Part shown: piece by piece, positions 36,626 to 45,534 of the stretch
Position numbering within the stretch: the stretch's first letter is position 1
Layout of the letters: the number at the start of each line of letters is the position of its first letter
From: Rhodopseudomonas palustris
GTDB taxonomy: Bacteria > Pseudomonadota > Alphaproteobacteria > Rhizobiales > Xanthobacteraceae
Direction of reading: 5' to 3'
Assembly: GCF_003591005.1 (NCBI RefSeq)
Contig: NZ_QYYD01000012.1
Coordinates: 62,001 to 126,000, forward strand
DNA: 64,000 nt
Position numbers and translations under genes: made by a program
Notes under the pieces: model-generated
Seen by the model: the letters and a program-made list of their open reading frames with translations, nothing else
The model's database searches: none
Told to the model about the DNA's origin: nothing

Positions 36626-38956
36626 TCAGGCGCGCGGGTCGGCGAACACCTGTTTGCTGAGGATGGCGTGGACGCCCCAATTGCCGTCCACCACCTGGGT
36701 GACGCCGAAATCGACCGCGACCGACATCAGTGCAATCGCCTCGTCCTCGGTCAGTCCCTTGATGCTCATCAGGAAACGCCGCATTTTGCGGAACGCGTCC
36801 TTCATCGCGAGGTCGAGTGACGAGGTGGCGTAGACCTCGCTCTGGCCCTTGGCGCCGAATTCGGCCAGATAGTTCGGATGGCTGAACCCCATCAGCACCC
36901 AATCGGTCGCGGTTTCGATCAGCGGATAGCTGAGATCGGCGAACGGCTTGTCGGCGAACTCGCCCTTCTTGTGCAGGATCACCTCGAAGGTGCCGGTCAT
37001 CGAACATTCGATTGCAGTGCCGCCTAGCTCGCCGTCGCCTTGCGCGGCGTGCGGGTCGCCGACTGATAACAACGCGCCTGGCACCGACACCGGCAGATAG
37101 ATCGTCGAGCCCTTGCCGAGTCGCCAATTGTCGAGATTGCCGCCGAAGTAGGCGGGCGGCACCGAATCGACGAAGTCGGCTTCGCGCGGCGCCAGCGCGA
37201 TTACGCCGAAATGCGGCCGCAGCGGAATGCGCACACCATCGAGCACGTCGTGCCGCCGTCGCACCGAGGCGGGCTGCACCGGCACGCCCGGATAATCGTA
37301 AGTGGTGTGCACCGTGCCGAACGGATCGACCTGCGGGGCCCAACGATAGGAATACGCGGCGCGCGCATAGGGCGCCGCATCGTCGGCGACGATCTCATAG
37401 ATCGTGACTGCCTCGTGGGCGTGCTGCTCGGCCAAAAATTCCTTGTAGTGATAGCCCCACCACGCCGCGACGCTGCTGCCGAACACCCGGCCTTTGAAGT
37501 CCGGGTTGCGGCTGGCGCGCGGGACGATGTCGCGGATGCGGATCTCCAGCACGTCGCCCGGCTGCGCATCCTTCACCGCCACCGGCCCGGTGCAGATATG
37601 CACGCCAAAGCCTTCGCCGGCGCCGCGGCCGTAGATCGAGGCGTCGAGTGGGCCGGCGCCGCGGCGATCGACGTTCTTCTGATCGTGCGTCCAGTGAAAC
37701 ACGCTCTCGGCGCCGGCATCGCCCGAAATCATTCGTTCCGGATCGTCGGAAGCGTGCTGGGTCAGCGTCTCGATGGTGATGGTGTCGCCCGACGCGATCT
37801 CGATCTGCGGCGGCAGCGAGCGGCTAAAGTACCCCCAATGCACGCGCGATGCGTCGGCGGCGAGGTGATGATGCTGCGGCGTGGTCTCGGCGGACGCATC
37901 TGCTGCAGCGACATCAACGGCAGGCCGGCGCGCCGCAGTCGCCGCCGGTTGATTGCGCAGCTGCACCAGCGCCTGCTGCGGCCAACCGCGCTGCGCGGCG
38001 GCGGCGGCCGTCGCGGCATGACGCTCGGCCTCGGCCTGGCGATATTCGCGCGGCGACACGCCGAAGCGATGGCGGAAGGCGCGGCTGAAATGCGCCGAGT
38101 CGTTGAAGCCGACGCGGAACGCGATCTCGGAAATCGAGTGATGCGCCTCGGCCGGATTGGAGAGGTCTGCGCAGGTGCGCTGCAGCCGACGTTCGCGCAA
38201 GTAGTGCGTAAAGCTGGAGCCGGTCCCGCCGAACAGCTTCTGCAGATAACGCTCCGAGATGCCTTCGGCCGCGGCGACTTTCGCCGGAGTCAGATCCGGG
38301 TCGTCGAGCCGGCGCTCGATCGCCTGACACAGTCGCTGCAGCGTCGCCGCCTTGCTGGCGGTGCCGGCGCTCAGATCCGTCGTCGCGGGCGCCTGGCGCA
38401 TCAAGGCCGGCAGCAGATCGGCGAGGCTTTGCGCCGTCACCGGCCATTCGGTCTCGGACAGCGTCTCGAGATTGCGTGCGGCGCTTTCGAGCATGCGAAT
38501 GAAGATCTCGCCAAAGCCGCTCGGCGCGATGTGCTGAACCTCGGTCAGCGGCGGCGTTCGGCTACGCGCAGCCTCGCACGACACCGACAACACGACGGCA
38601 CGCAGATCACGCGCGAACGAAAGGCTCCAGCCGCTCGCCCGTGGCAACATCAGCAAATGTCCGATCGCGATGATCTGATGTCCTGCCGCGGTCTTCAGCG
38701 ACACGCCGTCTTCGAGCGGAAACAGCACCAGCGGATGCTTGCCATGCGCGTCGGCGTGCGCCGTCACCGCCTGCGGCCCGGCCGAAAGTGTCGCGAGCGT
38801 CACGCCCTCGGAACTGCGGCGGACTGCGGTGGCGTGGCCGGCATGGCTGGTTGCAGCTGCCGAGGGCTGCAAGCCGAGCGAGGCGAGGACGTCCCGCCAG
38901 GCTTCCGGGCGCTCGCTTTCGGAATAGGACTCGCTGGAATAGGGACGCAGACTCAT
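36626..38956 (-). CDS. AraC-type regulator fused to a formamidase/acetamidase domain
   Basis: A 776-residue uninterrupted frame joining two normally separate proteins. Residues 1-190 resemble an AraC-type sensory domain; about 205-310 is the AraC/XylS DNA-binding domain (VAAAEGISERYLQKLF, then ISEIAFRVGFNDSAHFSRAFRHRFGVSPREYR). An Ala/Gln-rich linker (315-365) leads to a full FmdA_AmdA domain from about 365 (VHWGYFSRSLPPQIEI) to the end. That domain keeps the family core SVGDPHAAQGDGE (about 630-642) and is close to the free-standing enzyme encoded just upstream. ATG 38956 has AGGAAGG seven bases upstream; earlier in-frame starts lack one. A regulator that binds or cleaves its own inducer is the obvious idea (inference). 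Confidence 0.9.
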   Translation of the reverse strand: MSLRPYSSESYSESERPEAWRDVLASLGLQPSAAATSHAGHATAVRRSSEGVTLATLSAGPQAVTAHADAHGKHPLVLFPLEDGVSLKTAAGHQIIAIGHLLMLPRASGWSLSFARDLRAVVLSVSCEAARSRTPPLTEVQHIAPSGFGEIFIRMLESAARNLETLSETEWPVTAQSLADLLPALMRQAPATTDLSAGTASKAATLQRLCQAIERRLDDPDLTPAKVAAAEGISERYLQKLFGGTGSSFTHYLRERRLQRTCADLSNPAEAHHSISEIAFRVGFNDSAHFSRAFRHRFGVSPREYRQAEAERHAATAAAAAQRGWPQQALVQLRNQPAATAARRPAVDVAAADASAETTPQHHHLAADASRVHWGYFSRSLPPQIEIASGDTITIETLTQHASDDPERMISGDAGAESVFHWTHDQKNVDRRGAGPLDASIYGRGAGEGFGVHICTGPVAVKDAQPGDVLEIRIRDIVPRASRNPDFKGRVFGSSVAAWWGYHYKEFLAEQHAHEAVTIYEIVADDAAPYARAAYSYRWAPQVDPFGTVHTTYDYPGVPVQPASVRRRHDVLDGVRIPLRPHFGVIALAPREADFVDSVPPAYFGGNLDNWRLGKGSTIYLPVSVPGALLSVGDPHAAQGDGELGGTAIECSMTGTFEVILHKKGEFADKPFADLSYPLIETATDWVLMGFSHPNYLAEFGAKGQSEVYATSSLDLAMKDAFRKMRRFLMSIKGLTEDEAIALMSVAVDFGVTQVVDGNWGVHAILSKQVFADPRA

Positions 38957-39048
38957 GGCTCGGCCTTCCTGGCCAAAACCTTGCAACCCGCGTGCCATCC
39001 CGAAGCAGACCGCACATTGCCCCAGCATCAGAGCGCTCATCGGCACGG

Positions 39049-40290
39049 CTAATCGCAGGGGAACACGTTCTTGCGGATGGTGCCGTGCACGCCCCAATTG
39101 GCGTCGACCACCTGGGTGACGCCGAAATCGGCGCCGACCGACATCAGCGAGATCGCCTCGTCCTCGCTGAGCTTGTGCACCGTCATCAGGAAGCGGCGCA
39201 TCTTGCGGAAGGCGTCGCGCATCGCGCGGTCGAGGCTGGAGTGGTTGGCGATCTCAAGCTGCGCGTTGGCGCCGAGCTCGGCGAGATAATTGGGATAGGT
39301 GAAGCCGTAGACCGACCAGGCGTCCGGCGTTTCCAACATCGGATGCGTCAGGCCTTCGAGCGGCGTGCCGCCGAGGTCGTTCTTCTTGTGCAGGATAAAT
39401 TCGAAATCGCCGGTCAGCGAGGTCTCGATCGCGGTGCCGCCGAGCTCGCTGTCGCCCTGCGCGGCGTGCGGGTCGCCGACCGAGAAGAACGCGCCCGGCA
39501 CGGCGACCGGATAGTACATCTTGGCGCCCTTGCCGACGCGCCAGTCGTCGATATTGCCGCCGGTGTAGCTCGGCGGAATCGAGGACACGAAATCCTCCTC
39601 GGACGGCGCCAGCCCCATCGTGCCGAAATGCAGCCGCGCCGGCAGCTTGACGTTGCTGAGGATGTTTTCGCGCTTGATGATGGTGCGGTGATCGACCGGC
39701 ACGCCCGGATAGTCGATGGTCGGATGCACGATGCCGTCGGGATCGGTCTGCGGCGTCCAGACGTAGTTGTAGACCGCTTCGGCGAACGGCTCGCCCGAGG
39801 TGTCGAGCTCGAAGATGGTGATCACCTCGCGCGGCTTCGGCTCCTCAATCAGGTCGTGATAGTGGAAGCCCCAATTCGCCGCGACGTTGGAGCCGAAGCA
39901 CTTGCCGGCATGACAGGCCTTGCAGGCCGGTCGCGGCTTGATGTCGAGGATGCGCACTTCCAGCACGTCGCCGGGCTCGGCGCCTTCGATCGCCACCGGC
40001 CCTGTGAGCAGATGCACGCCGACGCCTTCGCCGGAGCCGCGAATGAACGGGCCTTCGGTCGGACCGGCGCCGCGACGCGCCACTGCCTTGTGCTCGCGGG
40101 TCCACTTGAACACGCTCTCGGCGCCGGGATCGCCCTCGATCATGCGCTCGTAATCATCGCCAGCGTGATGCGTCAGCGTCTCGATGGTGGCGCGGTCGCC
40201 GGACTTCAGCGTCAGCGACGGCGCCACCACTTTGCTGAAATAGCCCCAATGGACGGTCTTGGGCGACACCGGGAGCAGATGATGCTTCAT
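39049..40290 (-). CDS. Formamidase/acetamidase (FmdA/AmdA family)
   Basis: A 413-residue enzyme that hydrolyses short amides to the acid and ammonia. Characteristic stretches: VHWGYFSKVVAPSL at residues 14-27, GVGVHLLTGPVAIEGAEPGDVLEVRI, FGTMGLAPSEEDFVSSIPPSYTGGNIDDWRVGKG (seen as GGNIDDWRVGKG) and SVGDPHAAQGDSELGG near residue 267. A Cys pair (KACHAGKC) at about 127-134 could bind metal, as in zinc-type formamidases. It starts 43 bases after the permease-ATPase stop. The exact amide is unknown. Confidence 0.93.
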   Translation of the reverse strand: MKHHLLPVSPKTVHWGYFSKVVAPSLTLKSGDRATIETLTHHAGDDYERMIEGDPGAESVFKWTREHKAVARRGAGPTEGPFIRGSGEGVGVHLLTGPVAIEGAEPGDVLEVRILDIKPRPACKACHAGKCFGSNVAANWGFHYHDLIEEPKPREVITIFELDTSGEPFAEAVYNYVWTPQTDPDGIVHPTIDYPGVPVDHRTIIKRENILSNVKLPARLHFGTMGLAPSEEDFVSSIPPSYTGGNIDDWRVGKGAKMYYPVAVPGAFFSVGDPHAAQGDSELGGTAIETSLTGDFEFILHKKNDLGGTPLEGLTHPMLETPDAWSVYGFTYPNYLAELGANAQLEIANHSSLDRAMRDAFRKMRRFLMTVHKLSEDEAISLMSVGADFGVTQVVDANWGVHGTIRKNVFPCD

Positions 40291-40333
40291 GCTGAGATCC
40301 TCGACGGGAAGAAAGTGAGAGAGCGGAGCGAAT

Positions 40334-41941
40334 TCACGAGACTTCGGCCTCCATCGCGTTGAGGAAGCGCTGCGCGACCGGATTCTTCGGATGATTGAGC
40401 ACCTGATCCGCCGGACCTTCCTCGATGATCGAACCGCCGGCGAGCAGCACGACGCGATCCGCGACCTCGCTGGCGAAGCGCAGCTGATGCGTCGAGATGA
40501 TCATGGTCAGCCCATCCTCGATCGCGAGGCGGCGGATCACTTCCAGCACCTCGTTGACGAGTTCGGGATCGAGCGCGGAGGTCGGCTCATCCAGCAGCAG
40601 CACGCTCGGGTTCGGCGCGATAGCGCGGGCGATGGCGACGCGCTGCTGCTGGCCGCCGGACAGATGCCGCGGCAGCGCGTCGGCGCGATGCGACAGGCCG
40701 ACCCGTTCCAGCAGTTCGAGCGCCCGGCGCTCGGCTTCTTCAGGCGACACGCCGTGTACCCAGCGCAGCGGGCCGGCGATATTCTCCTTGGCAGTGAGAT
40801 GACCGAACAGATTGAACTGCTGAAACACCATGCCGACGCCGACTTCGGCGCGCGCCTGCGCGGCCATCCGCGGCGACAGCGGCTTGCCCAGATGATTGAA
40901 GCCGAGCCGCCGGCCGCCGACCTCGATGGTGCCGTCGCTCCAAAATTCGAGATTGTTGATACAGCGCAGCAGCGTGCTCTTGCCGGAGCCGGACGGTCCG
41001 AGCAGCGCGATCACCTCACCATTGCGCACGGCGAGATCGACGCCGTCGAGCACGACATGGGCGTCGTAATTCTTGCGCAGCGCCTTCACCGCGACCGCGA
41101 CGTCGTTATGCACCAGCGTCTTGGCGCGCTCGGCCCGCTCGACGCGATTGGCCGACACGCGCGGCGGTGGCAGCTCGGCAACGCCACCATCGGGCAGGAT
41201 TTCCGGCGGCGCTTCCCCAGCCTGCAGCGGATCATCGATCCCCTGGGCCCGGTACCACGGCAGGAAGCGCATCAGCTTGACCTGCTTGGAGGTGCGGTCG
41301 AGATCGAACAGCCACTCCAGGAAAATCTGGATCGCCGAGATCGCTGTGGTCAGCAGCAGATAGATCAAGCCGGAGGCGAAGAAGATCGAGAAGAAATCGA
41401 ATGTCGAGGACGCGAGCTGCGTCGAGCGCAGCGTCAGCTCCTGCACGGCGATCACCGAGGCCAGCGACGAGTTCTTCAGCGCGCTGACGGCTTCGTTGCC
41501 GAATGCCGGGATCATGGTGCGGATCGCCTGCGGGGCGATGATCCGGCGCATCAGCACGCCGGGCGTCATGCCCAGTGCCTGGCCAGCGAGGATCTGGCCC
41601 TTCTCGACGCCGAGCACGCCGGCGCGCAGCATCTCGGCGATGAACGGAGCTTCGTTACAGGCCAGCGCGAGACCGGCGGCGAGGATCGCCGGAAGCTTGA
41701 TGCCGATATGCGGCAACGCGTCGTAGGCGAACACCATCTGCAGAATCAGCGGTGTGCCACGAAAGATGACGGTGTAGATCCGGGCGGCGGACGACAGCAG
41801 CCGAAACCGGCTGAGTTGCATCCCCGCCAGGATCGTTCCGAGGATCAGTCCGCCCCCGAGACCCAGAGCAGTGACCTGCAGGGTCACCTCGATGCCCTGG
41901 ATCATATAGGGCATGGTCAAGTAATGGAGAAACAGCTCCAT
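40334..41941 (-). CDS. Polar amino acid-type ABC permease fused to its ATPase
   Basis: A 535-residue protein. Residues 1-230 are a HisM/GlnP-type permease (TLQVTALGLGGGLILGT, IFRGTPLILQ, QALGMTPGVLMRRIIAPQAIRTMIP as the coupling loop); a hydrophilic linker spans about 230-285; the rest is a HisP/GlnQ-type ATPase with Walker A GPSGSGKST at about 311-319, signature LSGGQQQR and Walker B VLLLDEPTSALD. Such permease-ATPase fusions are uncommon. The protein would dimerise to form a complete transporter. ATG 41941 begins the family homology and has AGGA upstream. A repeat separates it from the binding-protein gene. Confidence 0.92.
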   Translation of the reverse strand: MELFLHYLTMPYMIQGIEVTLQVTALGLGGGLILGTILAGMQLSRFRLLSSAARIYTVIFRGTPLILQMVFAYDALPHIGIKLPAILAAGLALACNEAPFIAEMLRAGVLGVEKGQILAGQALGMTPGVLMRRIIAPQAIRTMIPAFGNEAVSALKNSSLASVIAVQELTLRSTQLASSTFDFFSIFFASGLIYLLLTTAISAIQIFLEWLFDLDRTSKQVKLMRFLPWYRAQGIDDPLQAGEAPPEILPDGGVAELPPPRVSANRVERAERAKTLVHNDVAVAVKALRKNYDAHVVLDGVDLAVRNGEVIALLGPSGSGKSTLLRCINNLEFWSDGTIEVGGRRLGFNHLGKPLSPRMAAQARAEVGVGMVFQQFNLFGHLTAKENIAGPLRWVHGVSPEEAERRALELLERVGLSHRADALPRHLSGGQQQRVAIARAIAPNPSVLLLDEPTSALDPELVNEVLEVIRRLAIEDGLTMIISTHQLRFASEVADRVVLLAGGSIIEEGPADQVLNHPKNPVAQRFLNAMEAEVS

Positions 41942-41972
41942 GGCGGCGGCGGTCCTTGGTGAGTTGTCTTCT

Positions 41973-42058
41973 GTAGGGTGGGCAAAGCGAAGCGTGCCCA
42001 CCGCCTTCCGCGAGACCGAGGGGTGGGCACGGCGCTTACGCGCCTTTGCCCACCCTAC
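41973..42058. repeat. Palindromic repeat, family E
   Basis: An 86-base inverted repeat: GTAGGGTGGGCAAAGCGAAG and CGTGCCCACC on the left are mirrored by GGTGGGCACGGCGCTTACGC and CCTTTGCCCACCCTAC on the right. It occupies the gap between the binding-protein stop and the permease-ATPase start, where it may raise the level of the binding-protein message relative to the channel, as REP elements do in enterobacterial transporter operons (inference). Confidence 0.9.
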
Positions 42059-42068
42059 GTCGGGGCGA

Positions 42069-42962
42069 TTACTTGACGACCAGCAGACCCGGCTCGATCA
42101 GGTTTTCGGGGTCGAGCTTCCACTTCTTCAAGAGCGCGAGCTGATCACCGGATTTGTAGATCTCGGTGAGGGCTTCCTTCACGGCGTCGCGGAACTTCGG
42201 CTTGTCCTTCGGCACGCCGATGCCGACCTGATAGGGGATCGTCACCGCGATCGCCTTTTCGAGCTTGTCCGGATAGGCCTTCACGGCGTTGTCGACGGTG
42301 TTGACGTCGTTGATGTAGGTGTCGGCGCGGCCGGCGAGGATCGCCTGGATGCAGTTGGCGTTGTTGTCGTAGAGCTGGATGGTCGGCTCCGGCTTGCCGA
42401 GCTTCTTGCACTCCGGCGCCAGCGCCTGGATCAGCGGCACTTCGACATAGCCGGTGTTTTCGGCCGCGGCGGTGCCGCACAGCGAGGTGTCGATGCCGGT
42501 GATCTTCTTCGGATTGCCCTTGGCGACCAGCACGCCGTCGAACACCTTGGAATAGGTGATGAAGTCGGCGGCCTTGGCGCGCTCTTCGGTGGCGTAGATG
42601 TCGGAGATGACGATGTCGGCCTGGCCGCTCGCCAGCGTGGTCAAGAGCGCCGCAAAGGTCACCGCCTTGTAGGTCAGCTTGAAGCCGAGACAGTCACCGA
42701 TCGCCTCGCCGAGGTCGATGTCGTAGCCGATATATTTGGTCGGATCCTTCGGATCGATCGACTCGTAGCCTGGGGTGTGCGGGTTGATGGCGTTGACGAG
42801 GGTCTTGCCCTTCCAATCGGGATACTTCTCCTGCAGCGCCGCACAGGCGGCGGGCGTGGCGGCATGCGCGGGCTTCGCCGCCGCAAAGCCGACCAGCACC
42901 AGCGCGCCGATCAGCGCGGCGCCCGTCAGGCTCCGAAACTCAGGAAGTGGCAACTTGACCAT
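42069..42962 (-). CDS. Polar amino acid-type ABC solute-binding protein
   Basis: A 297-residue SBP_bac_3 protein. Residues 1-34 (MVKLPLPEFRSLTGAALIG...) form a signal peptide with an AHA cleavage site; the mature protein has YIGYDIDLGEAIGDCLGFKLTYKAV (seen as GYDIDLGEAIGDCLG), ASGQADIVISDIYATEERAKAADF and the C-terminal KKWKLDPENLI. Two Cys pairs may form disulfides. It is the first gene of the operon with the permease-ATPase and two formamidases, so the ligand may be an amide-bearing amino acid or related compound. Confidence 0.9.
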   Translation of the reverse strand: MVKLPLPEFRSLTGAALIGALVLVGFAAAKPAHAATPAACAALQEKYPDWKGKTLVNAINPHTPGYESIDPKDPTKYIGYDIDLGEAIGDCLGFKLTYKAVTFAALLTTLASGQADIVISDIYATEERAKAADFITYSKVFDGVLVAKGNPKKITGIDTSLCGTAAAENTGYVEVPLIQALAPECKKLGKPEPTIQLYDNNANCIQAILAGRADTYINDVNTVDNAVKAYPDKLEKAIAVTIPYQVGIGVPKDKPKFRDAVKEALTEIYKSGDQLALLKKWKLDPENLIEPGLLVVK

Positions 42963-43282
42963 TCGATCGCTCCTTCGATGGTGCCATGGCGGAGGCCATG
43001 TTCCGAACCGACTGGAGCTAAGACCGTGCGCCGCAGAAAAACTTGTCTCCGGGCGCACAACCTCTTGTTCGAAGGCTGCTGCTATTTAGGCAGAGGATGC
43101 GTGATTTTTGGGCGGACGGTGACCGCAGAACGCTCCACATCGGAGAGCGACGGCGCGAGTACGACCTCATCCCCCGTCATGCCCGGACTTGTTCCGGGCA
43201 TCCACGCCTTACTGCGTTGCTACGCTCAAGGCGTGGATGGCCGGGACAAGCCCGGCCATGACGGATGTAGTGAGCGCCGCGA
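42963..43282. other. Gap between ctpA and the binding-protein gene: promoter region and repeat
   Basis: 320 bases with no credible gene. Bases 43175-43263 are a family B palindrome; 42963-43174 should contain the promoter of the amide operon on the minus strand, but no sigma-70 or operator motif stands out. Confidence 0.7.
43175..43263. repeat. Palindromic repeat, family B copy 2
   Basis: An 89-base inverted repeat opening CGTCATGCCCGGACTTGTTC and closing CAAGCCCGGCCATGACG, with inner GGCATCCACGCC/GGCGTGGATGGCC arms. It matches the copy at 23242-23331 but with left and right variants exchanged, so it is inserted in the opposite orientation. Confidence 0.9.
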
Positions 43283-44644
43283 CTACTGAGCCTTCGGCGC
43301 GGTCTGGTTATCGGCGCGCTTGCCCAGATAGGCGATCGCGGCGTTGAGCTGGGCATCCTCGGGCTTGCCGATCAGGTCGGCCTTGATCGGCGGCGACGAC
43401 GCCGCCGGCTTGTCGGTCGCAGCCGCAGCCCCGGAGGCCTTCGGCTTGGCCGCGCCGGGCTTGCCGTCGCTGCCGAGCTGACCCGGATTTGCAATCGCGC
43501 CGCGCAGCGCGCCTTCGCGCAGCATCGCGCCGCCGGCGATCTGCTGATCCTTCGGCGCTTCCTGAACGATGTCCGGCGTGATGCCTTCGTCCTGAATCGA
43601 GCGGCCGGACGGTGTGTAGTACAGCGCCGTCGTCATGCGGACCGCTCCGCGCCCCTTGATCGGGATCACCGTCTGCACCGAGCCCTTGCCGAAACTCTGC
43701 GTGCCCATGACGATGCCGCGTTTGCGATCCTGCAGCGCGCCAGCGACGATTTCGGACGCCGAAGCCGAGGCGCCATTGATCAGCACCACTACCGGCACGC
43801 CGGGCAGCATGTCGCCCTTTGACGGCGCGCTGAACACGCGCTGATCGTCCGGCTGGCGACCGCGAATCGACACCACAGTGCCCCCGTCGAGCAAATTGCC
43901 GGCGACGTCGACCGCGGCGGTGAGCAGGCCGCCTGGATCCTGACGCACATCGATGACCAGACCCTTCAGCCCGTCCTTGGCGTCGGTCTTGAGCTTGGTC
44001 AACGCATTCTTGAAGCCGTCCGAGGTGTCATCACCGAACTGACTGATCCGCACATAGCCGATGCCCTCGGGCTTGAGCTCCGACTTCACCGACGCGACCT
44101 TGATGATCTCGCGGGTCAGCGTGACGTCGAACGGCGGCTCCTTGCCGCGCAGGATGGTGATCGTCACCTTGGAGCCAGGCTTGCCACGCAGCATGTCGAC
44201 GACTTCCCGCAGGCCCATGCCTTGGGTCGAACTGTCGCCGACCTTGATGATGTCGTCGCCGGGCTCGAGCTTGGCGCGGGCCGCCGGCGTGCCGTCGATC
44301 GGGGCGACGATCTTGGGCACACCGCCCTGTCCCGAGATCTGCATGCCGAGGCCGCCGAACTGGCCCGCCATGTCGGTCTGCATGTCCTTGAATTCTTTTT
44401 CGTCCATGTAATCCGAATGCGGGTCGAGCCGGTTCAGCATGCCCTTGAGCGCATCCTTGGTCAGCTCGTCGGTGCCGACCGGGTGCACATAGGCCCGCTC
44501 GACGAGGCCAATGACGCCGCCGATCAGGTCGAGATCGGGCTGCGCCGTCGACGTTCGCTGCAGCGCCAGCGCCGACAGCATGGGAATGGTGATGATGCCG
44601 GCCGCGGCGGCGACGCTGATAACAAACTTGCGGGATTTGAACAT
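43283..44644 (-). CDS. ctpA: C-terminal processing peptidase CtpA (S41 family)
   Basis: A 453-residue periplasmic serine protease. A signal or anchor segment covers residues 1-29 (KFVISVAAAAGIITIPMLSALAL); a PDZ domain at about 85-165 holds GGLGMQISGQ and DDIIKVGDSSTQGMG; the catalytic Ser/Lys pair is about S295 (in GASASASEIVAGAL) and K320 (QSFGKGSVQ), the 25-residue spacing of the family. The last 90 residues are a low-complexity Ala/Lys/Pro tail. It trims the C-termini of exported proteins and is linked to envelope maintenance in related bacteria. ATG 44644 starts the signal peptide. Confidence 0.93.
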   Translation of the reverse strand: MFKSRKFVISVAAAAGIITIPMLSALALQRTSTAQPDLDLIGGVIGLVERAYVHPVGTDELTKDALKGMLNRLDPHSDYMDEKEFKDMQTDMAGQFGGLGMQISGQGGVPKIVAPIDGTPAARAKLEPGDDIIKVGDSSTQGMGLREVVDMLRGKPGSKVTITILRGKEPPFDVTLTREIIKVASVKSELKPEGIGYVRISQFGDDTSDGFKNALTKLKTDAKDGLKGLVIDVRQDPGGLLTAAVDVAGNLLDGGTVVSIRGRQPDDQRVFSAPSKGDMLPGVPVVVLINGASASASEIVAGALQDRKRGIVMGTQSFGKGSVQTVIPIKGRGAVRMTTALYYTPSGRSIQDEGITPDIVQEAPKDQQIAGGAMLREGALRGAIANPGQLGSDGKPGAAKPKASGAAAATDKPAASSPPIKADLIGKPEDAQLNAAIAYLGKRADNQTAPKAQ

Positions 44645-44964
44645 TGAAGGACACCGGAATGAGCTGGCGCGGCGTGCGCATTTGAGAGCCACCGCGCCTG
44701 ATCGCGGTCGGTCCTGTCTGGAGGACGATGGTCCCACCGGAACGGGTGGCCTATAAATACGCCGGTAAAGCGGCGACTCAAGGGTTGATAGGCTACACGG
44801 GAAGCCAGACCGCAATGCACCATAGCGACTCAACGTGCCAAGGCCGCGCCGCGATCACGATCCGGCTTCATCGGTGCGGCAGCCGTCGATGGCGATTTGG
44901 AAAAGGCAGCGGCAGACGGACGGCCGGTGAGTGACGAAGTCCCGGTCATCTTCGCCCGGCACGA
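44645..44964. other. Gap between regA and ctpA: nothing recognisable
   Basis: 320 bases without a credible gene, RNA or repeat. It holds the ctpA promoter region on the minus strand and the end of the regA message. A short inverted repeat (CCACC-GGAACG-GGTGG, about 44733-44748) has no T-run and is not called a terminator. Confidence 0.6.
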
Positions 44965-45534
44965 TCAGCGGACCTGCCGCTTCTCCAGCTTGCGGGCTAG
45001 CGTGCGGCGGTGCATGCCGAGGCGGCGGGCGGCTTCGGAGATGTTGAACTCGCTGTCGATCAGCGTCTGGTGGATGCGTTCCCACTCCAGCGTCTTGATC
45101 GAGGTCGGCTGACTCGCCAGCGCGATGTCGGCATTGCCTTCGGCCTTGCGGAACGCGGCCTCGATGTCGTCGGTGTTGGACGGCTTGGCCAGGTAATGAC
45201 AGGCGCCGAGCTTGATCGCCTCGACAGCGGTGGCGATGCTGGCGAAACCGGTGAGAACCACGATCAGCATCTCCGGATCCTGCGCGTGCAGCAGCTCGAC
45301 GCAGGCCAGACCCGACGCAACGCCGAGCTTGAGATCGACCACCGCATAGCCGAACGACCGCTCTTCGAGCGCCTCTCGCACCTCTTCGATGGTGAAGGCA
45401 TGCACCACCGTATAGCCGCGGCGCTCGAACGAGCGTTTCAGCGTTTTGGCGAAGCCGGAATCGTCCTCGACGATCAGTAGCGAGCGATCTTCGGCATCGA
45501 AGCGTTGGTCGGCGTGCTGTTCGGTATCAGTCAA
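44965..45534 (-). CDS. regA: Redox response regulator RegA (PrrA/ActR/RegR)
   Basis: A 189-residue two-domain regulator. The receiver has the acidic pair in IVEDDSGFAK, phospho-acceptor D67 in VVDLKLG, Thr in LTGFAS and Lys in LAKPSN; the C-terminal Fis-type helix-turn-helix is NISEAARRLGMHRRTLARKL, almost invariant in this family. It controls photosynthesis, CO2 and N2 fixation and respiratory genes in purple bacteria. It overlaps regB by eight bases, last in the oxidase-regulator unit. Confidence 0.96.
   Translation of the reverse strand: MTDTEQHADQRFDAEDRSLLIVEDDSGFAKTLKRSFERRGYTVVHAFTIEEVREALEERSFGYAVVDLKLGVASGLACVELLHAQDPEMLIVVLTGFASIATAVEAIKLGACHYLAKPSNTDDIEAAFRKAEGNADIALASQPTSIKTLEWERIHQTLIDSEFNISEAARRLGMHRRTLARKLEKRQVR

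Noticed and set aside
42963-43282. Gap checked for a tRNA or small RNA gene
   Set aside because: No cloverleaf or T-loop consensus was seen; the only structure is the family B palindrome.
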